Shown piece after piece: positions 1-16,800 of a stretch of 64,000 bases of DNA. The stretch covers positions 8,457,223 through 8,521,222 of the forward strand of contig OX104122.1 in assembly GCA_944474755.1 (NCBI GenBank), read 5' to 3'. The notes under the pieces are model-generated. The model searched no databases. It saw only the letters and a list, made by a program, of their open reading frames with translations, and was not told the DNA's origin. The position numbers were made by a program, and so were the translations under genes. Position 1 is the first letter of the stretch; each line of letters starts with the position of its first letter. This DNA comes from Limnoperna fortunei (Eukaryota > Mollusca > Bivalvia > Mytilida > Modiolidae).

Positions 1-3000
1 CAGTTCACACGGCTTATCTGTCTTTATATCTACAGGTACACACAGTAACAGTTCACAAGGCTTATCTGTCTTTATATCTACAGGTACACACAGTAGGAGT
101 TCACACGGATTATCTGTCATTATATCTACAGGTACACACAGTAACAGTTCACACGGCTTATCTGTCTTTATATCTACAGGTACACACAGTAACAGTTCAC
201 AAGGCTTATCTGTCTTTATATCTACAGGTACACACAGTAGGAGTTCACACGGATTATCTGTCATTATATCTACAGGTACACACGTTAACAATTCACACTG
301 CTTATCTGGCTTAAGTTTATATCTACAGGTACACACAGTAAGATCTCACACGGCTTATCTGTTTTTATATCTACAGGTACAAACAGTAAGAGTTCACACG
401 GATTATCTGTCTTCATATCAACAGGTACACACGTTAACAGTTCACACGGCTTATCTGTCTTTAAATCTACAGGTACACACCATAACAGTTAACACGTCTT
501 ATCTGTCTTTATCTCTACAGGTACTCACAGTAACAGTTCACACGGATTACCTGTCTATATATCTACATGTACACACAGTAATAGTTCACACGGCTTATCT
601 TTGTTAATATCTACAGGTACATGTACACACAGTAACAGTAATTCACAAGTCTTATCTGTATCTATATCTACAGGTACACACAGTAACAGTTCAAATGGCT
701 TATCTTTCTTTATATTTACAAGTACATACAGTAGCAGTTAACACGGCTTATCTGTCTTTATATCTACACGTACACACAGTAACAGTTCACACGGCTTATC
801 TGTCTTTATATCTATAGGTACACACAGTAACAGTTCACACGGCTTATCTGTCTTTATATCTACAGGTACACACAGTAACAGTACACACGGCTTATCTGTT
901 TTTATATCTACAGGTACACACAGTAACAGTACACACGGCTTATCTGTTTTTATATCTACAGGTACACACAGTAACAGTTCACACGGCTTATCTGTCTTTA
1001 TATCTACAGGTACACACGGTAACAGTAATTCACAAGGCTTTTCTGTACCTATATCTACAGGTACACACAGTAAAAGTTCATACGGCTTATCTGTCTTTAT
1101 ATCTACATGTCGTTATATCTACTGGTACACACAGTAACAGTTCACACAGCTTATCTGTCTTTATATCTACAGGTACACACAGTAACAGTTCACACGTCTT
1201 ATCTGTCTTTAAATCTACAGGTACGCACAGTAACAGTTCACACGGCTAATCTGTCTTTATATTTACAGGTATACACAGTAACTGTTCACACGGCTTATAT
1301 GTCTTTATATCTACAGGTACACACAGTAACAGTTCACACGGCTTATCTGTCTTTATATCTACAGGTACGCACAGTAACAGTTCACACGGCTTATCTGTTT
1401 TTACATCTACAGGTACACACAGTAACAGTTCACACGGCTTATATGTCTTTATATCTACAGGTACACACAGTAACAGTTCACACGGCTTATTGGTCTTTAT
1501 ATCTACAGGTACACACAGTATCAGTTCACACGGCTTATCTGTCATTATATCTACAGGTACACACAATAACAGTACACACGGCTTATCTGTCGTTATATCT
1601 ACAGGTACGCACAGTAACAGTTCACAGGGCTTATCTGTCTTTATATCTACAGGTACGCACTGTAACAGTTCCCACGGCTTATCTGTCTTTATATCTACAG
1701 GTACACACAGTATCAGTTCACACGGCTTATCTGTCATTATATCTACAGGTACACACAATAACAGTACACACGGCTTATCTGTCGTTATATCTACAGGTAC
1801 GCACAGTAACAGTTCACAGGGCTTATCTGTCTTTATATCTACAGGTACGCACTGTAACAGTTCCCACGGCTTATCTGTTTTTATATCTACAGGTACACAC
1901 AGTAACAGTTCACACGGCTTATCTGTCTTGATATCTACAGGTACACACAGTAACAGTTCACACGGCTTGTCTGTCTTTATATCTACAGGTACACACAGTG
2001 ATAGTTCACACGGCTTATATGTCTTTATATCTACAGGTACACACAGTAACAGTTCACACGGCCTATCTGTCTTTATATCTACAGGTATACACAGTAACAG
2101 TTCACACGGCTTATCTGTCTTTATATATACAGGTACACACAATAACAGTTCACACGGCTTATCTGTCTTTAGGTCTACAGGTACACACAGTTACAGTTCA
2201 CATGGCTCATCTGTCTTTATATCTACAGGTACACACAGTAACAGTTCACACGGCTTATCTGTCTTTAGGTCTACAGGTTCACACAGTAACAGTTCACATG
2301 GTTTATCTGTCTTTATATCTACAGGTACACACAGTATCAGTAATTCACAAGGCTTTTTTGTATCTATATCTACAGGTACACACAGTAACAGTTCACACGG
2401 CTTATCTGTCTTTATATCTACATGTACACACAGTAACAGTTCACACGGCTTATCTGTGTTAATATCTACAGGCACACAGAGTAACAGTAATTCACAAGGC
2501 TTATCTGTATCTATATCTACAGGTACACACAGTAACAGTTCACACGGCTTATCTGTCTTTATATCTACAGGTACACACAGTAACAGTACACACGGCTTAT
2601 CTGTCTTTATATCGAAAAGAACGCACAGCAACAGTTCACACGGCTTATCTGTCTTTATATCTACAGGTACACACAGTAACAGTACACACGGCTTATTTGT
2701 CTATATATCCACAGGTACGCACAGTAACAGTTCACTCGGCTTATCTGTCTTTATATCTACAGGTACACACATCAACAGTTCACACGGCTTATCTGTCTGT
2801 ATATCTACAGATACACAGAGTAACAGCTCAAACGGCTTATCTGTTTTAATGTCTACAGGTACACACAGTAACAGTTCACACGGCTTATCTGTCTTTATAT
2901 CTACAGGTACACACAGTAGGAGTTCACACGGATTATCTGTCATTATATCTACCGGTACACACGTTAACAGTTCACACTGCTTATCTGGATTTATATCTAC

Positions 3001-6000
3001 AGGTACACACAGTAAGAGTTCACACGGCTTATCTGTTTTTATATCTACAGGTACAAACAGTAAGAGTTCACACGGATTATCTGTCTTCATATCAACAGGT
3101 ACACACGTTAACAGATCACACGGCTTATCTGTCTTTAAATCTACAGGTACACACCCTAACAGTTAACACGTCTTATCTGTCTTTATCTCTACAGGTACAC
3201 ACAGTAACAGTTCACACGGCTTATCTGTCTATATATCTACATGTACACACAGTAATAGTTCACACGGCTTATCTGTGTTAATATCTACACGTACACACAG
3301 TAACAGTAATTCACAAGTCTTATCTGTATCTATATCTACAAGTACACACAGTAACAGTTCAAATGGCTTATCTTTCTTTATATTTACAAGTACATACAGT
3401 AGCAGTTAACACGGCTTATCTGTCTTTATATCTACACGTACACACAGTAACAGTTCACACGGCTTATCTGTCTTTATATCTACAGGTACACACAGTAACA
3501 GTTCACACGGCTTATCTGTCTTTATATCTACAGGTACACACAGTAACAGTACACACGGCTTATCTGTTTTTATATCTACAGGTACACACAGTAACAGTAC
3601 ACACGGCTTATCTGTCGTTATATCTACTGGTACACACAGTAACAGTTCACACGGCTTATCTGTCTTTATATCTACATGTACACACAGTAACAGTTCACAC
3701 GGCTTATCTGTTTTTATATCTACAGGTACACACAGTAACAGTTCACACGCTTATCTGTCTTTATATCTACAGGTACACACGGTAACAATAATTCACAAGG
3801 CTTTTATGTACCTATATCTACAGGTACACACAGTAAAAGTTCACACGGCTTATCTGTTTTTATATCTACATGTACACACAGTAACATGTCACACGGCTTA
3901 TCTGTCTTAATATCTACAGGTGAACACAGTAACAGTTCACATGGTTTATCTGTCTTTAGGTCTACAGGTACACACAGTAACAGTTCACATGGTTTATCTG
4001 TCTTTAGGTCTACAGGTACACACAGTAAAAGTTCACACGGCTTATCTGTCTTTATATCTACATACACACAGTTACAGTTCACACGGCTTATCTGTCTTTA
4101 TATCTACAGGTACACACAGTAACAGTTCACATGGTTTATCTGTCTTTATTTCTACAGGTACACACAGTAAAAGTTCACACGGCTTATCTGTCTTTATATC
4201 TACATGTACACACAGTAACAGTTCACACGTCTTATCTGTCTTTATATCTACAGGCACACACAGTAACAGTTCAGACGGCTTATCTGTTTTTATATCTACA
4301 GGTACACACAGTAGCAGTTCACACGGCTTATCTGTCTTTATATCTACCTGTACACTCAATAACAGTACACACGGCTTGTCTGTTTTTTTATCTACAGGTA
4401 CACACAGTAACAGTTCACACGGCTTATCTGTCTTTATATCTACAGGTACACTCAATAACAGTACACACGGCTTGTCTGTTTTTTTATCTACAGGTACACA
4501 CAGTAACAGTTCACACGGCTTATCTGTCTTTATATCTACAGGTGCACACAGTAACAGTTAACACTGCTTATCTGTCTTTATATCTACAGGTACACTCAAT
4601 AACAGTACACACGGCTTGTCTGTTTTTTTATCTACAGGTACACACAGTAACAGTTCACACGGCTTATCTGTCTTTATATCTACAGGTACACACAGTAACA
4701 GTTCACATGGCTTCAGTAACAGTTCACACGTCTTATCTGTCTTTATATCTACAGGTACACCGAGTAACAGTTCACATGGCTTCAGTAACAGTTCACACGT
4801 CTTATCTGTCTTTATATCTACAGGTGCACACAGTAACAGTTCACACGGCTTATCTGTCATTATATCTACAGGTACAAACAGTAACAGTTCACACGGCTTA
4901 TCTGTCTTCATATCAACAGGTACACACGTTAACAGTTCACACGGCTTATCTGTCTTTAAATCTACAGGTACACACCCTAACAGTTAACACGGCTTATCTG
5001 TCTTGATCTCTACAGGTACACACAGTAACAGTTCACACGGCTTCTCTGTCTTTAAATCTACAGGTACACACCCTTACAGTTAATACGGCTTATCTGTCTT
5101 TATATCCACATGTACAAAGAGTAAAAGTTCACAAGGCTTATCTGTCATTTTATCTACAAGTACACACAGTAACAGTTCACACGGCTTATCTGTCATTATA
5201 TCTACAGGTACACACAGTAACAGTTCACACTGCTTATCTGTCTTTATATCTACAGGTACACACAGTAACAGTAATTAACAAGACTTTTCTGTATGTATAT
5301 CTACAGGTACACACAGTAACAGTTCACACGGCTTATCTGTCTTTCAACAGTAATTCACAAGGCTTTTCTGTATGTATATCTACAGGTACGCACAGTAACA
5401 GTTCACATTTTTTATCTGTCTTTAGGTCTACAGGTACACACAGTAACAGTTCACATGGTTTATCTGTCTTTATATCTACAGGTACACACAGTAACAGTAA
5501 TTCACAAGGCTTTTCTGTATGTATATCTACAGGTACACACAGTAAAAGTTCACACGGCTTATCTGTCTTTATATCTACAGGTACACACAGTAACAGTTCA
5601 CACGGGTTATCTGTTTTAATATCTAGAGGTGCACACAGTAACAGTTCACACGGCTTCTCTGTCTTTATATCTACAGGTACACACAGTAACAGTTCACACG
5701 GCTTATCTGTCTTTATATCTACAGGTACACACAGTAACAGTACACACGGATTATCTGTCTTTATATCTACAGGTACACACAGTAACAGTTCACACGGCTT
5801 ATCTGTCTTTATATCTACAGGTACACACAGTAACAGTTCACACGACTTATCTGTCTTTATATCTACAGGTACACACAGTAACAGTTCACACGGCTTATCT
5901 GTCTTTATATCTACAGGTACACAGAGTAACAGTTCACATGGCTTATCTGTCTTTATATCTACAGCTACGCACAGTAAAAGTTCACACGGCTTATCTGTCT

Positions 6001-8160
6001 TTATATCAACAGGTGCACACATTAACAGTTCACATTGCTTATCTGTCTTTATATCTGCAATTACACAAAGTAACTGTTCACGCGGCTTATCTGTCTTTAT
6101 ATCTACAGGTACACACAATAACAGTTCACATTTCTTATCTGTCTTTATATCTGCAATTACACAAAGTAACTGTTCACACGGCTTATCTGTCTTTATATCC
6201 ACAGGTACACGCAGTAACTGTTCACACGGCTTATTTGTCTTTATATCTACAGGTATACACAGTAACTGTTCACCCGGCTTATTTGTCTTGATATCTACAG
6301 GTACACGCAGTAACAGTTCACACGACTCGTCTGTCTTTATATCTACAGGTATACACAGTAACTGTTCACACGGCTTATTTGTCTTTATATCTACAGGTAC
6401 TCGCAGTAACAGTTCACACGGCTTGTCTGTCTTTATATCTACAGGTACACACAGTAACTGTTCACACGGCTTATTTGTCTTTATATCTACAGGTACACGC
6501 AGTAACAGTTCACACGGCTTGTCTGTCTTTATATCGACAGGTACACATTGTAACAGTTCACACGGCTTATTTGTCTTTATATCTACAGGTACACACAGTA
6601 ACGGTCCACACGGCTTATTTGTCTTTATATCTACAGGTACACACAGTAACTGTTCACATGGCTTATTTGTCTTTATATCTACAGGTACACGCAGTAACAG
6701 TTCGCACGGCTTGTCTGTCTTTATATCTACAGGTACACACGTTAACAGTTCACACGGCTTATCTGTCTTTAAATCTACAGGTACACACCCTAACAGTTGA
6801 CACGGCTTATCTGTCTTTATATCTACAGGTACGCACAGTAACAGTTCACATTGTTTATCTGTCTTTAGGTCTACAGGTACACACAGTAACAGTTCACATG
6901 GTTTATCTGTCTTTATATCTACATGTACACACAGTAACAGTAATTCACAAGGCTTTTCTGTATGTATATCTACAGGTACACACAGTAACAGTTCACACGG
7001 CTTATCTGTCTTTATATATACATGTACACACAGTAGCAGTTCACACGGCTTATCTGTCTTTATATCTACAGGTACACACAGTAGCATTTCACACGGCTTA
7101 TCTGTCTTTATATCTACAAGTACACACAGTAACAGTTCACACAGCTTATCTGTCTTTATATCTACAGGTACACACAGTAACAGTTCACACGGCTTATCTG
7201 TCTTTATATCTACAGGTACACACAGTAACAGTTCACACGGCTTATCTGTCTTTATATCTACAGGTACACACAGTAACAGTACACGCGGCTTATCTGTCTT
7301 TATATCGACAGGTACACACAGTAACAGTTCAAACGTCTTATCTGTCTTTATATCTACAGGTACACACAGTATCAGTTCACATTGTTTATCTGTCTTTATA
7401 TCTACATGTACACACAGTAACAGTTCAAACGTCTTATCTGTCTTTATATCTACAGGTACACACAGTATCAGTTCACACGGCTTATCTGTCTTTATATCTA
7501 CATGTACACACAGTAACAGTTCACACGGCTTATCTGTCATTATATCTACAGGTACGCACAGTAACAGTTCACACGGCTTATCTGTCTTTAAATCTACAGG
7601 TACACACCCTAACAGTTAACACGTCTTATCTGTCTTTATCTCTACAGGTACACACAGTATCAGTTCACACGGCTTATCTGTCTTTATATCTACAGGTACA
7701 CACAGTAACAGTTCACACGGCTTATCTGTCATTATATCTACAGGTACACACAATAACAGTACACACGGCTTATCTGTCGTTATATCAACAGGTACACACA
7801 GTAACAGTTCACACGGCTTATCTGTCTTTAAATCTACAGGTACACACCCTAACAGTTAACACGTCTTATCTGTCTTTATCTCTACAGGTACACACAGTAA
7901 CAGTTCACACGGCTTACCTGTCTTTATATCTACAGGTACACACAGTAACAGTTCACACGGCTTATCTGTCTTTATATCTACAGGTACACACAGTAACAGT
8001 ACACACGGCTTATCTGTCTTCATATCAACATGTACACACGTTAACAGTTCACACGGCTTATCTGTCTTTAAATCTACAGGTACACACCCTAACAGTTAAT
8101 ACGGCTTATCTGTCTTTATATCTACATGTACAAAGAGTAAAAGTTCACACGGATTGTCTG
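1..8160. repeat. Long duplication within array 1, copy 1
   Basis: This stretch is collinear with about 13,890-23,150. Marker variant units recur in the same order: the variant with ATGGCTTATCTTTC plus ACATACAGTAGCAG at 695 and 3,363 pairs with 14,581 and 17,930; the TACATGTCGTTATATC variant at about 1,105 pairs with about 14,991. The offset grows from about 13,886 to 14,567 (at 3,363), 14,643 (at 5,333) and 14,931 (at 6,379). The second copy therefore carries several extra 48-bp units, including a 681-bp gain between the 1,490 and 3,166 landmarks. The copy begins before the window start. Confidence 0.85.
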
Positions 8161-10305
8161 TCTTTATATCGACATGTACACACAGTAAGATCTCACACGG
8201 CTTATCTGTTTTTATATCTACAGGTACAAACAGTAAGAGTTCACACGGATTATCTGTCTTCATATCAACAGGTACACACGTTAACAGTTCACACGGCTTA
8301 TCTGTCTTTAAATCTACAGGTACACACCCTAACAGTTAACACGTCTTATCTGTCTTTATCTCTACAGGAACACACAGTAACAGTTCACACGGATTACCTG
8401 TCTATATATCTACATGTACACACAGTAATAGTTCACACGGCTTATCTGTGTTAATATCTACAGGTACATGTACACACAGTAACAGTAATTCACAAGTCTT
8501 ATCTGTATCTATATCTACAGGTACACACAGTAACAGTTCAAATGGCTTATCTTTCTTTATATTTACAAGTACATACAGTAGCAGTTAACACGGCTTATCT
8601 GTCTTTATATCTACACGTACACACAGTAACAGTTCACACGGCTTATCTGTCTTTATATCTACAGGTACACACAGTAACAGTTCACACGGCTTATCTGTCT
8701 TTATATCTACAGGTACACACAGTAACAGTACACACGGCTTATCTGTTTTTATATCTACAGGTACACACAGTAACAGTACACACGGCTTATCTGTTTTTAT
8801 ATCTACAGGTACACACAGTAACAGTTCACACGGCTTATCTTTCTTTATATCTACAGGTACACACGGTAACAGTAATTCACAAGGCTTTTCTGTACCTATA
8901 TCTACAGGTACACACAGTAACAGTTCACACGGCTTATCTGTCTTTTTATCTACAGGCACGCACAGTAACAGTTCACACGGCTTATCTGTTTTTACATCTA
9001 CAGGTACACACAGTAACAGTTTACACGGCTTATATGTCTTTATATTTACAGGTACACACAGTAACAGTTCACACGGCTTATTGGTCTTTATATCTACAGG
9101 TACACACAGTATCAGTTCACACGGCTTATCTGTCATTATATCTACAGGTACACACAATAACATTACACACGGCTTATCTGTCGTTATATCTACAGGTACG
9201 CACAGTAACAGTTCACAGGGCTTTTCTGTCTTTATATCTACAGGTACGCACTGTAACAGTCCCCACGGCTTATCTGTTTTTATATCTACAGGTACACACA
9301 GTAACAGTTCACACGGCTTATCTGTCTTTATATCTACAGGTACACACAGTAACAGTTCACACGGCTTATCTGTCTTTATATCTACAGGTACACACAGTGA
9401 TAGTTCACACGGCTTATATGTCTTTATATCTACAGGTACACACAGTAACAGTTCACACGGCTTATCTGTCTTTATATCTACAGGTATACACAGTAACAGT
9501 TCACATGGCTTATCTGTCTTTATATATACAGGTACACACAGTAACAGTTCACACGGCTTATCTGTCTTTAGGTCTACAGGTACACACAGTTACAGTTCAC
9601 ATGTCTCATCTGTCTTTATATCTACAGGTACACACAGTAACAGTTCACACGTCTTATCTGTCTTTAGGTCTACAGGTACACACAGTAACAGTTCACATGG
9701 TTTATCTGTCTTTATATCTACAGGTACACACAGTATCAGTAATTCACAAGGCTTTTCTGTATCTATATCTACAGGAACACACAGTAACAGTTCACACGGT
9801 TTATCTGTCTTTATATCTACATGTACACACAGTAACAGTTCACACGGCTTATCTGTGTTAATATCTACAGGTACACAGAGTAACAGAAATTCACAAGGCT
9901 TATCTGTATCTATATCTACAGGTACACACAGTAACAGTTCACACGGTTTATCTGTCTTTATATCTACAGGTACACACAGTAACAGTTCACACGGCTTATA
10001 AGTCTTTATATCTACAGGTACACACAGTAACACTTCACACGGCTTATCTGTCTTTATATCTACAGGTACACCCAGTCACTGTTCACAAGGCTTATCTGTC
10101 TTTATATCTACAGGTACAAACAGTAACAGTTCACACTGCTTATCTGTCTTTATATCTACACATACACAGAGTAACAGTAATTCACAAGGCTTATCTATAT
10201 CTATATCTACAGGTACACACAGTAACAGTTCACACGGCTTATCTGTCTTTATATCTACAGGTACACACAGTAACAGTACACACGGCTTGTCTGTCTTTAT
10301 ATCTA
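6730..10305. repeat. 3.58-kb higher-order repeat, copy B1
   Basis: A block of about 74 monomers is followed directly by a second copy at an offset of 3,576 bp. Matching landmarks are the CCTAACAGTTGACACGG variant at about 6,790 and 10,366, the AAATGGCTTATC variant at 8,542 and 12,118, and the frame starting at 8,154 and 11,730 (identical 61-codon translation). The offset drops to 3,528 by 9,590, so copy B2 has lost one 48-bp monomer. The first part of this block also recurs at about 21,660-23,150. Confidence 0.85.
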
Positions 10306-13300
10306 CAGGTACACACGTTAACAGTTCACACGGCTTATCTGTCTTTAAATCTACAGGTACACACCCTAACAGTTGACACGGCTTATCTGTCTTTATATCT
10401 ACAGGTACGCACAGTAACAGTTCACATTGTTTATCTGTCTTTAGGTCTACAGGTACACACAGTAACAGTTCACATGGTTTATCTGTCTTTATATCTACAT
10501 GTACACACAGTAACAGTAATTCACAAGGCTTTTCTGTATGTATATCTACAGGTACACACAGTAACAGTTCACACGGCTTATCTGTCTTTATATATACATG
10601 TACACACAGTAGCAGTTCACACGGCTTATCTGTCTTTATATCTACAGGTACACACAGTAGCATTTCACACGGCTTATCTGTCTTTATATCTACAAGTACA
10701 CACAGTAACAGTTCACACAGCTTATCTGTCTTTATATCTACAGGTACACACAGTAACAGTTCACACGGCTTATCTGTCTTTATATCTACAGGTACACACA
10801 GTAACAGTTCACACGGCTTATCTGTCTTTATATCTACAGGTACACACAGTAACAGTACACGCGGCTTATCTGTCTTTATATCTACAGGTACACACAGTAA
10901 CAGTTCAAACGTCTTATCTGTCTTTATATCTACAGGTACACACAGTATCAGTTCACATTGTTTATCTGTCTTTATATCTACATGTACACACAGTAACAGT
11001 TCAAACGTCTTATCTGTCTTTATATCTACAGGTACACACAGTATCAGTTCACACGGCTTATCTGTCTTTATATCTACATGTACACACAGTAACAGTTCAC
11101 ACGGCTTATCTGTCATTATATCTACAGGTACGCACAGTAACAGTTCACACGGCTTATCTGTCTTTAAATCTACAGGTACACACCCTAACAGTTAACACGT
11201 CTTATCTGTCTTTATCTCTACAGGTACACACAGTATCAGTTCACACGGCTTATCTGTCTTTATATCTACATGTACACACAGTAACAGTTCACACGGCTTA
11301 TCTGTCATTATATCTACAGGTACACACAATAACAGTACACACGGCTTATCTGTCGTTATATCAACAGGTACACACAGTAACAGTTCACACGGCTTATCTG
11401 TCTTTAAATCTACAGGTACACACCCTAACAGTTAACACGTCTTATCTGTCTTTATCTCTACAGGTACACACAGTAACAGTTCACACGGCTTACCTGTCTT
11501 TATATCTACAGGTACACACAGTAACAGTTCACACGGCTTATCTGTCTTTATATCTACAGGTACACACAGTAACAGTACACACGGCTTATCTGTCTTCATA
11601 TCAACATGTACACACGTTAACAGTTCACACGGCTTATCTGTCTTTAAATCTACAGGTACACACCCTAACAGTTAATACGGCTTATCTGTCTTTATATCTA
11701 CATGTACAAAGAGTAAAAGTTCACACGGATTGTCTGTCTTTATATCGACATGTACACACAGTAAGATCTCACACGGCTTATCTGTTTTTATATCTACAGG
11801 TACAAACAGTAAGAGTTCACACGGATTATCTGTCTTCATATCAACAGGTACACACGTTAACAGTTCACACGGCTTATCTGTCTTTAAATCTACAGGTACA
11901 CACCCTAACAGTTAACACGTCTTATCTGTCTTTATCTCTACAGGTACACACAGTAACAGTTCACACGGATTACCTGTCTATATATCTACATGTACACACA
12001 GTAATAGTTCACACGGCTTATCTGTGTTAATATCTACAGGTACATGTACACACAGTAACAGTAATTCACAAGTCTTATCTGTATCTATATCTACAGGTAC
12101 ACACAGTAACAGTTCAAATGGCTTATCTTTCTTTATATTTACAAGTACATACAGTAGCAGTTAACACGGCTTATCTGTCTTTATATCTACACGTACACAC
12201 AGTAACAGTTCACACGGCTTATCTGTCTTTATATCTACAGGTACACACAGTAACAGTTCACACGGCTTATCTGTCTTTATATCTACAGATACACACAGTA
12301 ACAGTACACACGGCTTATCTGTTTTTATATCTACAGGTACACACAGTAACAGTACACACGGATTATCTGTTTTTATATCTACAGGTACACACAGTAACAG
12401 TTCACACGGCTTATCTTTCTTTATATCTACAGGTACACACGGTAACAGTAATTCACAAGGCTTTTCTGTACCTATATCTACAGGTACACACAGTAACAGT
12501 TCACACGGCTTATCTGTCTTTTTATCTACAGGCACGCACAGTAACAGTTCACACGGCTTATCTGTTTTTACATCTACAGGTACACACAGTAACAGTTCAC
12601 ACGGCTTATATGTCTTTATATCTACAGGTACACACAGTAACAGTTCACACGGCTTATTGGTCTTTATATCTACAGGTACACACAGTATCAGTTCACACGG
12701 CTTATCTGTCATTATATCTACAGGTACACACAATAACATTACACACGGCTTATCTGTCGTTATATCTACAGGTACGCACAGTAACAGTTCACAGGGCTTA
12801 TCTGTCTTTATATCTACAGGTACGCACTGTAACAGTTCCCACGGCTTATCTGTTTTTATATCTACAGGTACACACAGTAACAGTTCACACGGCTTATCTG
12901 TCTTTATATCTACAGGTACACACAGTGATAGTTCACACGGCTTATATGTCTTTATATCTACAGGTACACACAGTAACAGTTCACACGGCCTATCTGTCTT
13001 TATATCTACAGGTATACACAGTAACAGTTCACATGGCTTATCTGTCTTTATATATACAGGTACACACAGTAACAGTTCACACGGCTTATCTGTCTTTAGG
13101 TCTACAGGTACACACAGTTACAGTTCACATGTCTCATCTGTCTTTATATCTACAGGTACACACAGTAACAGTTCACACGTCTTATCTGTCTTTAGGTCTA
13201 CAGGTACACACAGTAACAGTTCACATGGTTTATCTGTCTTTATATCTACAGGTACACACAGTATCAGTAATTCACAAGGCTTTTCTGTATCTATATCTAC

Positions 13301-13815
13301 AGGAACACACAGTAACAGTTCACACGGTTTATCTGTCTTTATATCTACATGTACACACAGTAACAGTTCACACGGCTTATCTGTGTTAATATCTACAGGT
13401 ACACAGAGTAACAGTAATTCACAAGGCTTATCTGTATCTATATCTACAGGTACACACAGTAACAGTTCACACGGTTTATCTGTCTTTATATCTACAGGTA
13501 CACACAGTAACAGTTCACACGGCTTATAAGTCTTTATATCTACAGGTACACACAGTAACACTTCACACGGCTTATCTGTCTTTATATCTACAGGTACACC
13601 CAGTCACTGTTCACAAGGCTTATCTGTCTTTATATCTACAGGTACAAACAGTAACAGTTCACACGGCTTATCTGTCTTTATATCTACACATACACAGAGT
13701 AACAGTAATTCACAAGGCTTATCTATATCTATATCTACAGGTACACACAGTAACAGTTCACACGGCTTATCTGTCTTTATATCTACAGGTACACACAGTA
13801 ACAGTACACACGGCT
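10306..13815. repeat. 3.5-kb higher-order repeat, copy B2
   Basis: Second tandem copy of the 6,730-10,305 block. Divergence from B1 is a scatter of single substitutions, for example AGGTACACAC versus AGATACACAC near 12,290, plus the loss of one monomer. This points to a recent duplication by unequal exchange. After about 13,815 the sequence leaves B-type order and joins the long duplication copy 2. Confidence 0.82.
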
Positions 13816-13889
13816 TATTTGTATATATATCCACAGGTACGCACAGTAACAGTTCACTCGGCTTATCTGTCTTTATATCTACAGGTACT

Positions 13890-16800
13890 CTCAGTAACAG
13901 TTCAGACGGCTTATCTGTCTTTATATCTACAGGTACACACAGCAACAGTTCACATGGCTTATCTGTCTGTATATCTACAGATACACAGAGTAACAGCTCA
14001 AACGGCTTATCTGTTTTTATGTCTACAGGTACACACAGTAACAGTTCACACGGCTTATCTGTCTTTATATCTACAGGTACACACAGTAGGAGTTCACACG
14101 GATTATCTGTCATTATATCTACCGGTACACACGTTAACAGTTCACACTGCTTATCTGGCTTTATATCTACCGGTACACACGTTAACAATTCACACTGCTT
14201 ATCTGGCTTTATATCTACAGGTACACACAGTAAGATCTCACACGGCTTATCTGTTTTTATATCTACAGGTACAAACAGTAAGAGTTCACACGGATTATCT
14301 GTCTTCATATCAACAGGTACACACGTTAACAGTTCACACGGCTTATCTGTCTTTAAATCTACAGGTACACACCCTAACAGTTAACACGTCTTATCTGTCT
14401 TTATCTCTACAGGTACACACAGTAACAGTTCACACGGATTACTTGTCTATATATCTACATGTACACACAGTAATAGTTCACACGGCTTACCTGTGTTAAT
14501 ATCTACAGGTACACACAGTAACAGTAATTCACAAGTCTTATCTGTATCTATATCTACAGGTACACACAGTAACAGTTCAAATGGCTTATCTTTCTTTATA
14601 TTTACAAGTACATACAGTAGCAGTTAACACGGCTTATCTGTCTTTATATCTACACGTACACACAGTAACAGTTCACACGGCTTATCTGTCTTTATATCTA
14701 CAGGTACACACAGTAACAGTTCACACGGCTTATCTGTCTTTATATCTACAGGTACACACAGTAACAGTACACACGGCTTATCTGTTTTTATATCTACAGG
14801 TACACACAGTAACAGTACACACGGCTTATCTGTTTTTATATCTACAGGTACACACAGTAACAGTTCACACGGCTTATCTGTCTTTATATCTACAGGTACA
14901 CACGGTAACAGTAATTCACAAGGCTTTTCTGTACCTATATCTACAGGTACACACAGTAAAAGTTCACACGGCTTATCTGTCTTTATATCTACATGTCGTT
15001 ATATCTACTGGTACACACAGTAACAGTTCACACAGCTTATCTGTCTTTATATCTACAGGTACACACAGTAACAGTTCACACGTCTTATCTGTCTTTAAAT
15101 CTACAGGTACGCACAGTAACAGTTCACACGGCTAATCTGTCTTTATATTTACAGGTATACACAGTAACTGTTCACACGGCTTATATGTCTTTATATCTAC
15201 AGGTACACACAGTAACAGTTCACACGGCTTATCTGTCTTTATATCTACAGGTACGCACAGTAACAGTTCACACGGCTTATCTGTTTTTACATCTACAGGT
15301 ACACACAGTAACAGTTCACACGGCTTATATGTCTCTATATCTACAGGTACACACAGTAACAGTTCACACGGCTTATTGGTCTTTATATCTACAGGTACAC
15401 ACAGTATCAGTTCACACGGCTTATCTGTCATTATATCTACAGGTACACACAATAACAGTACACACGGCTTATCTGTCGTTATATCTACAGGTACGCACAG
15501 TAACAGTTCACAGGGCTTATCTGTCTTTACATCTACAGGTACGCACTGTAACAGTTCCCACGGCTTATCTGTCTTTATATCTACAGGTACACACAGTATC
15601 AGTTCACACGGCTTATCTGTCATTATATCTACAGGTACACACAATAACAGTACACACGGCTTATCTGTCGTTATATCTACAGGTACGCACAGTAACAGTT
15701 CACAGGGCTTATCTGTCTTTATATCTACAGGTACGCACTGTAACAGTTCCCACGGCTTATCTGTTTTTATATCTACAGGTACACACAGTAACAGTTCACA
15801 CGGCTTATCTGTCTTGATATCTACAGGTACACACAGTAACAGTTCACACGGCTTGTCTGTCTTTATATCTACAGGTACACACAGTGATAGTTCACACGGC
15901 TTATATGTCTTTATATCTACAGGTACACACAGTAACAGTTCACACGGCCTATCTGTCTTTATATCTACAGGTATACACAGTAACAGTTCACACGGCTTAT
16001 CTGTCTTTATATATACAGGTACACACAATAACAGTTCACACGGCTTATCTGTCTTTAGGTCTACAGGTACACACAGTTACAGTTCACATGGCTCATCTGT
16101 CTTTATATCTACAGGTACACACAGTAACAGTTCACACGGCTTATCTGTCTTTAGGTCTACAGGTACACACAGTAACAGTTCACATGGTTTATCTGTCTTT
16201 ATATCTACAGGTACACACAGTATCAGTAATTCACAAGGCTTTTCTGTATCTATATCTACAGGTACACACAGTAACAGTTCACACGGCTTATCTGTCTTTA
16301 TATCTACATGTACACACAGTAACAGTTCACACGGCTTATCTGTGTTAATATCTACAGGCACACAGAGTAACAGTAATTCACAAGGCTTATCTGTATCTAT
16401 ATCTACAGGTACACACAGTAACAGTTCACACGGCTTATCTGTCTTTATATCTACAGGTACACACAGTAACAGTACACACGGCTTATCTGTCTTTATATCG
16501 AAAAGAACGCACAGTAACAGTTCACACGGATTATCTGTCTTTATATCTACAGGTACTCACAGTAACAGTTCACACGGATTATCTGTCTTTATATCTACAG
16601 GTACACACAGTAACAGTTCACACGGTTTATCTGTCTTTATATCTACAGGTACACACAGTAACAGTTCACACGGCTTAAAAGTCTTTATATCTACAGGTAC
16701 ATGTACACACAGTAACACTTCACACGGCTTATCTGTCTTTATATCTACAGGTACACCCAGTCACTGTTCACACGGCTTATCTGTCTTTATATCTACAGGT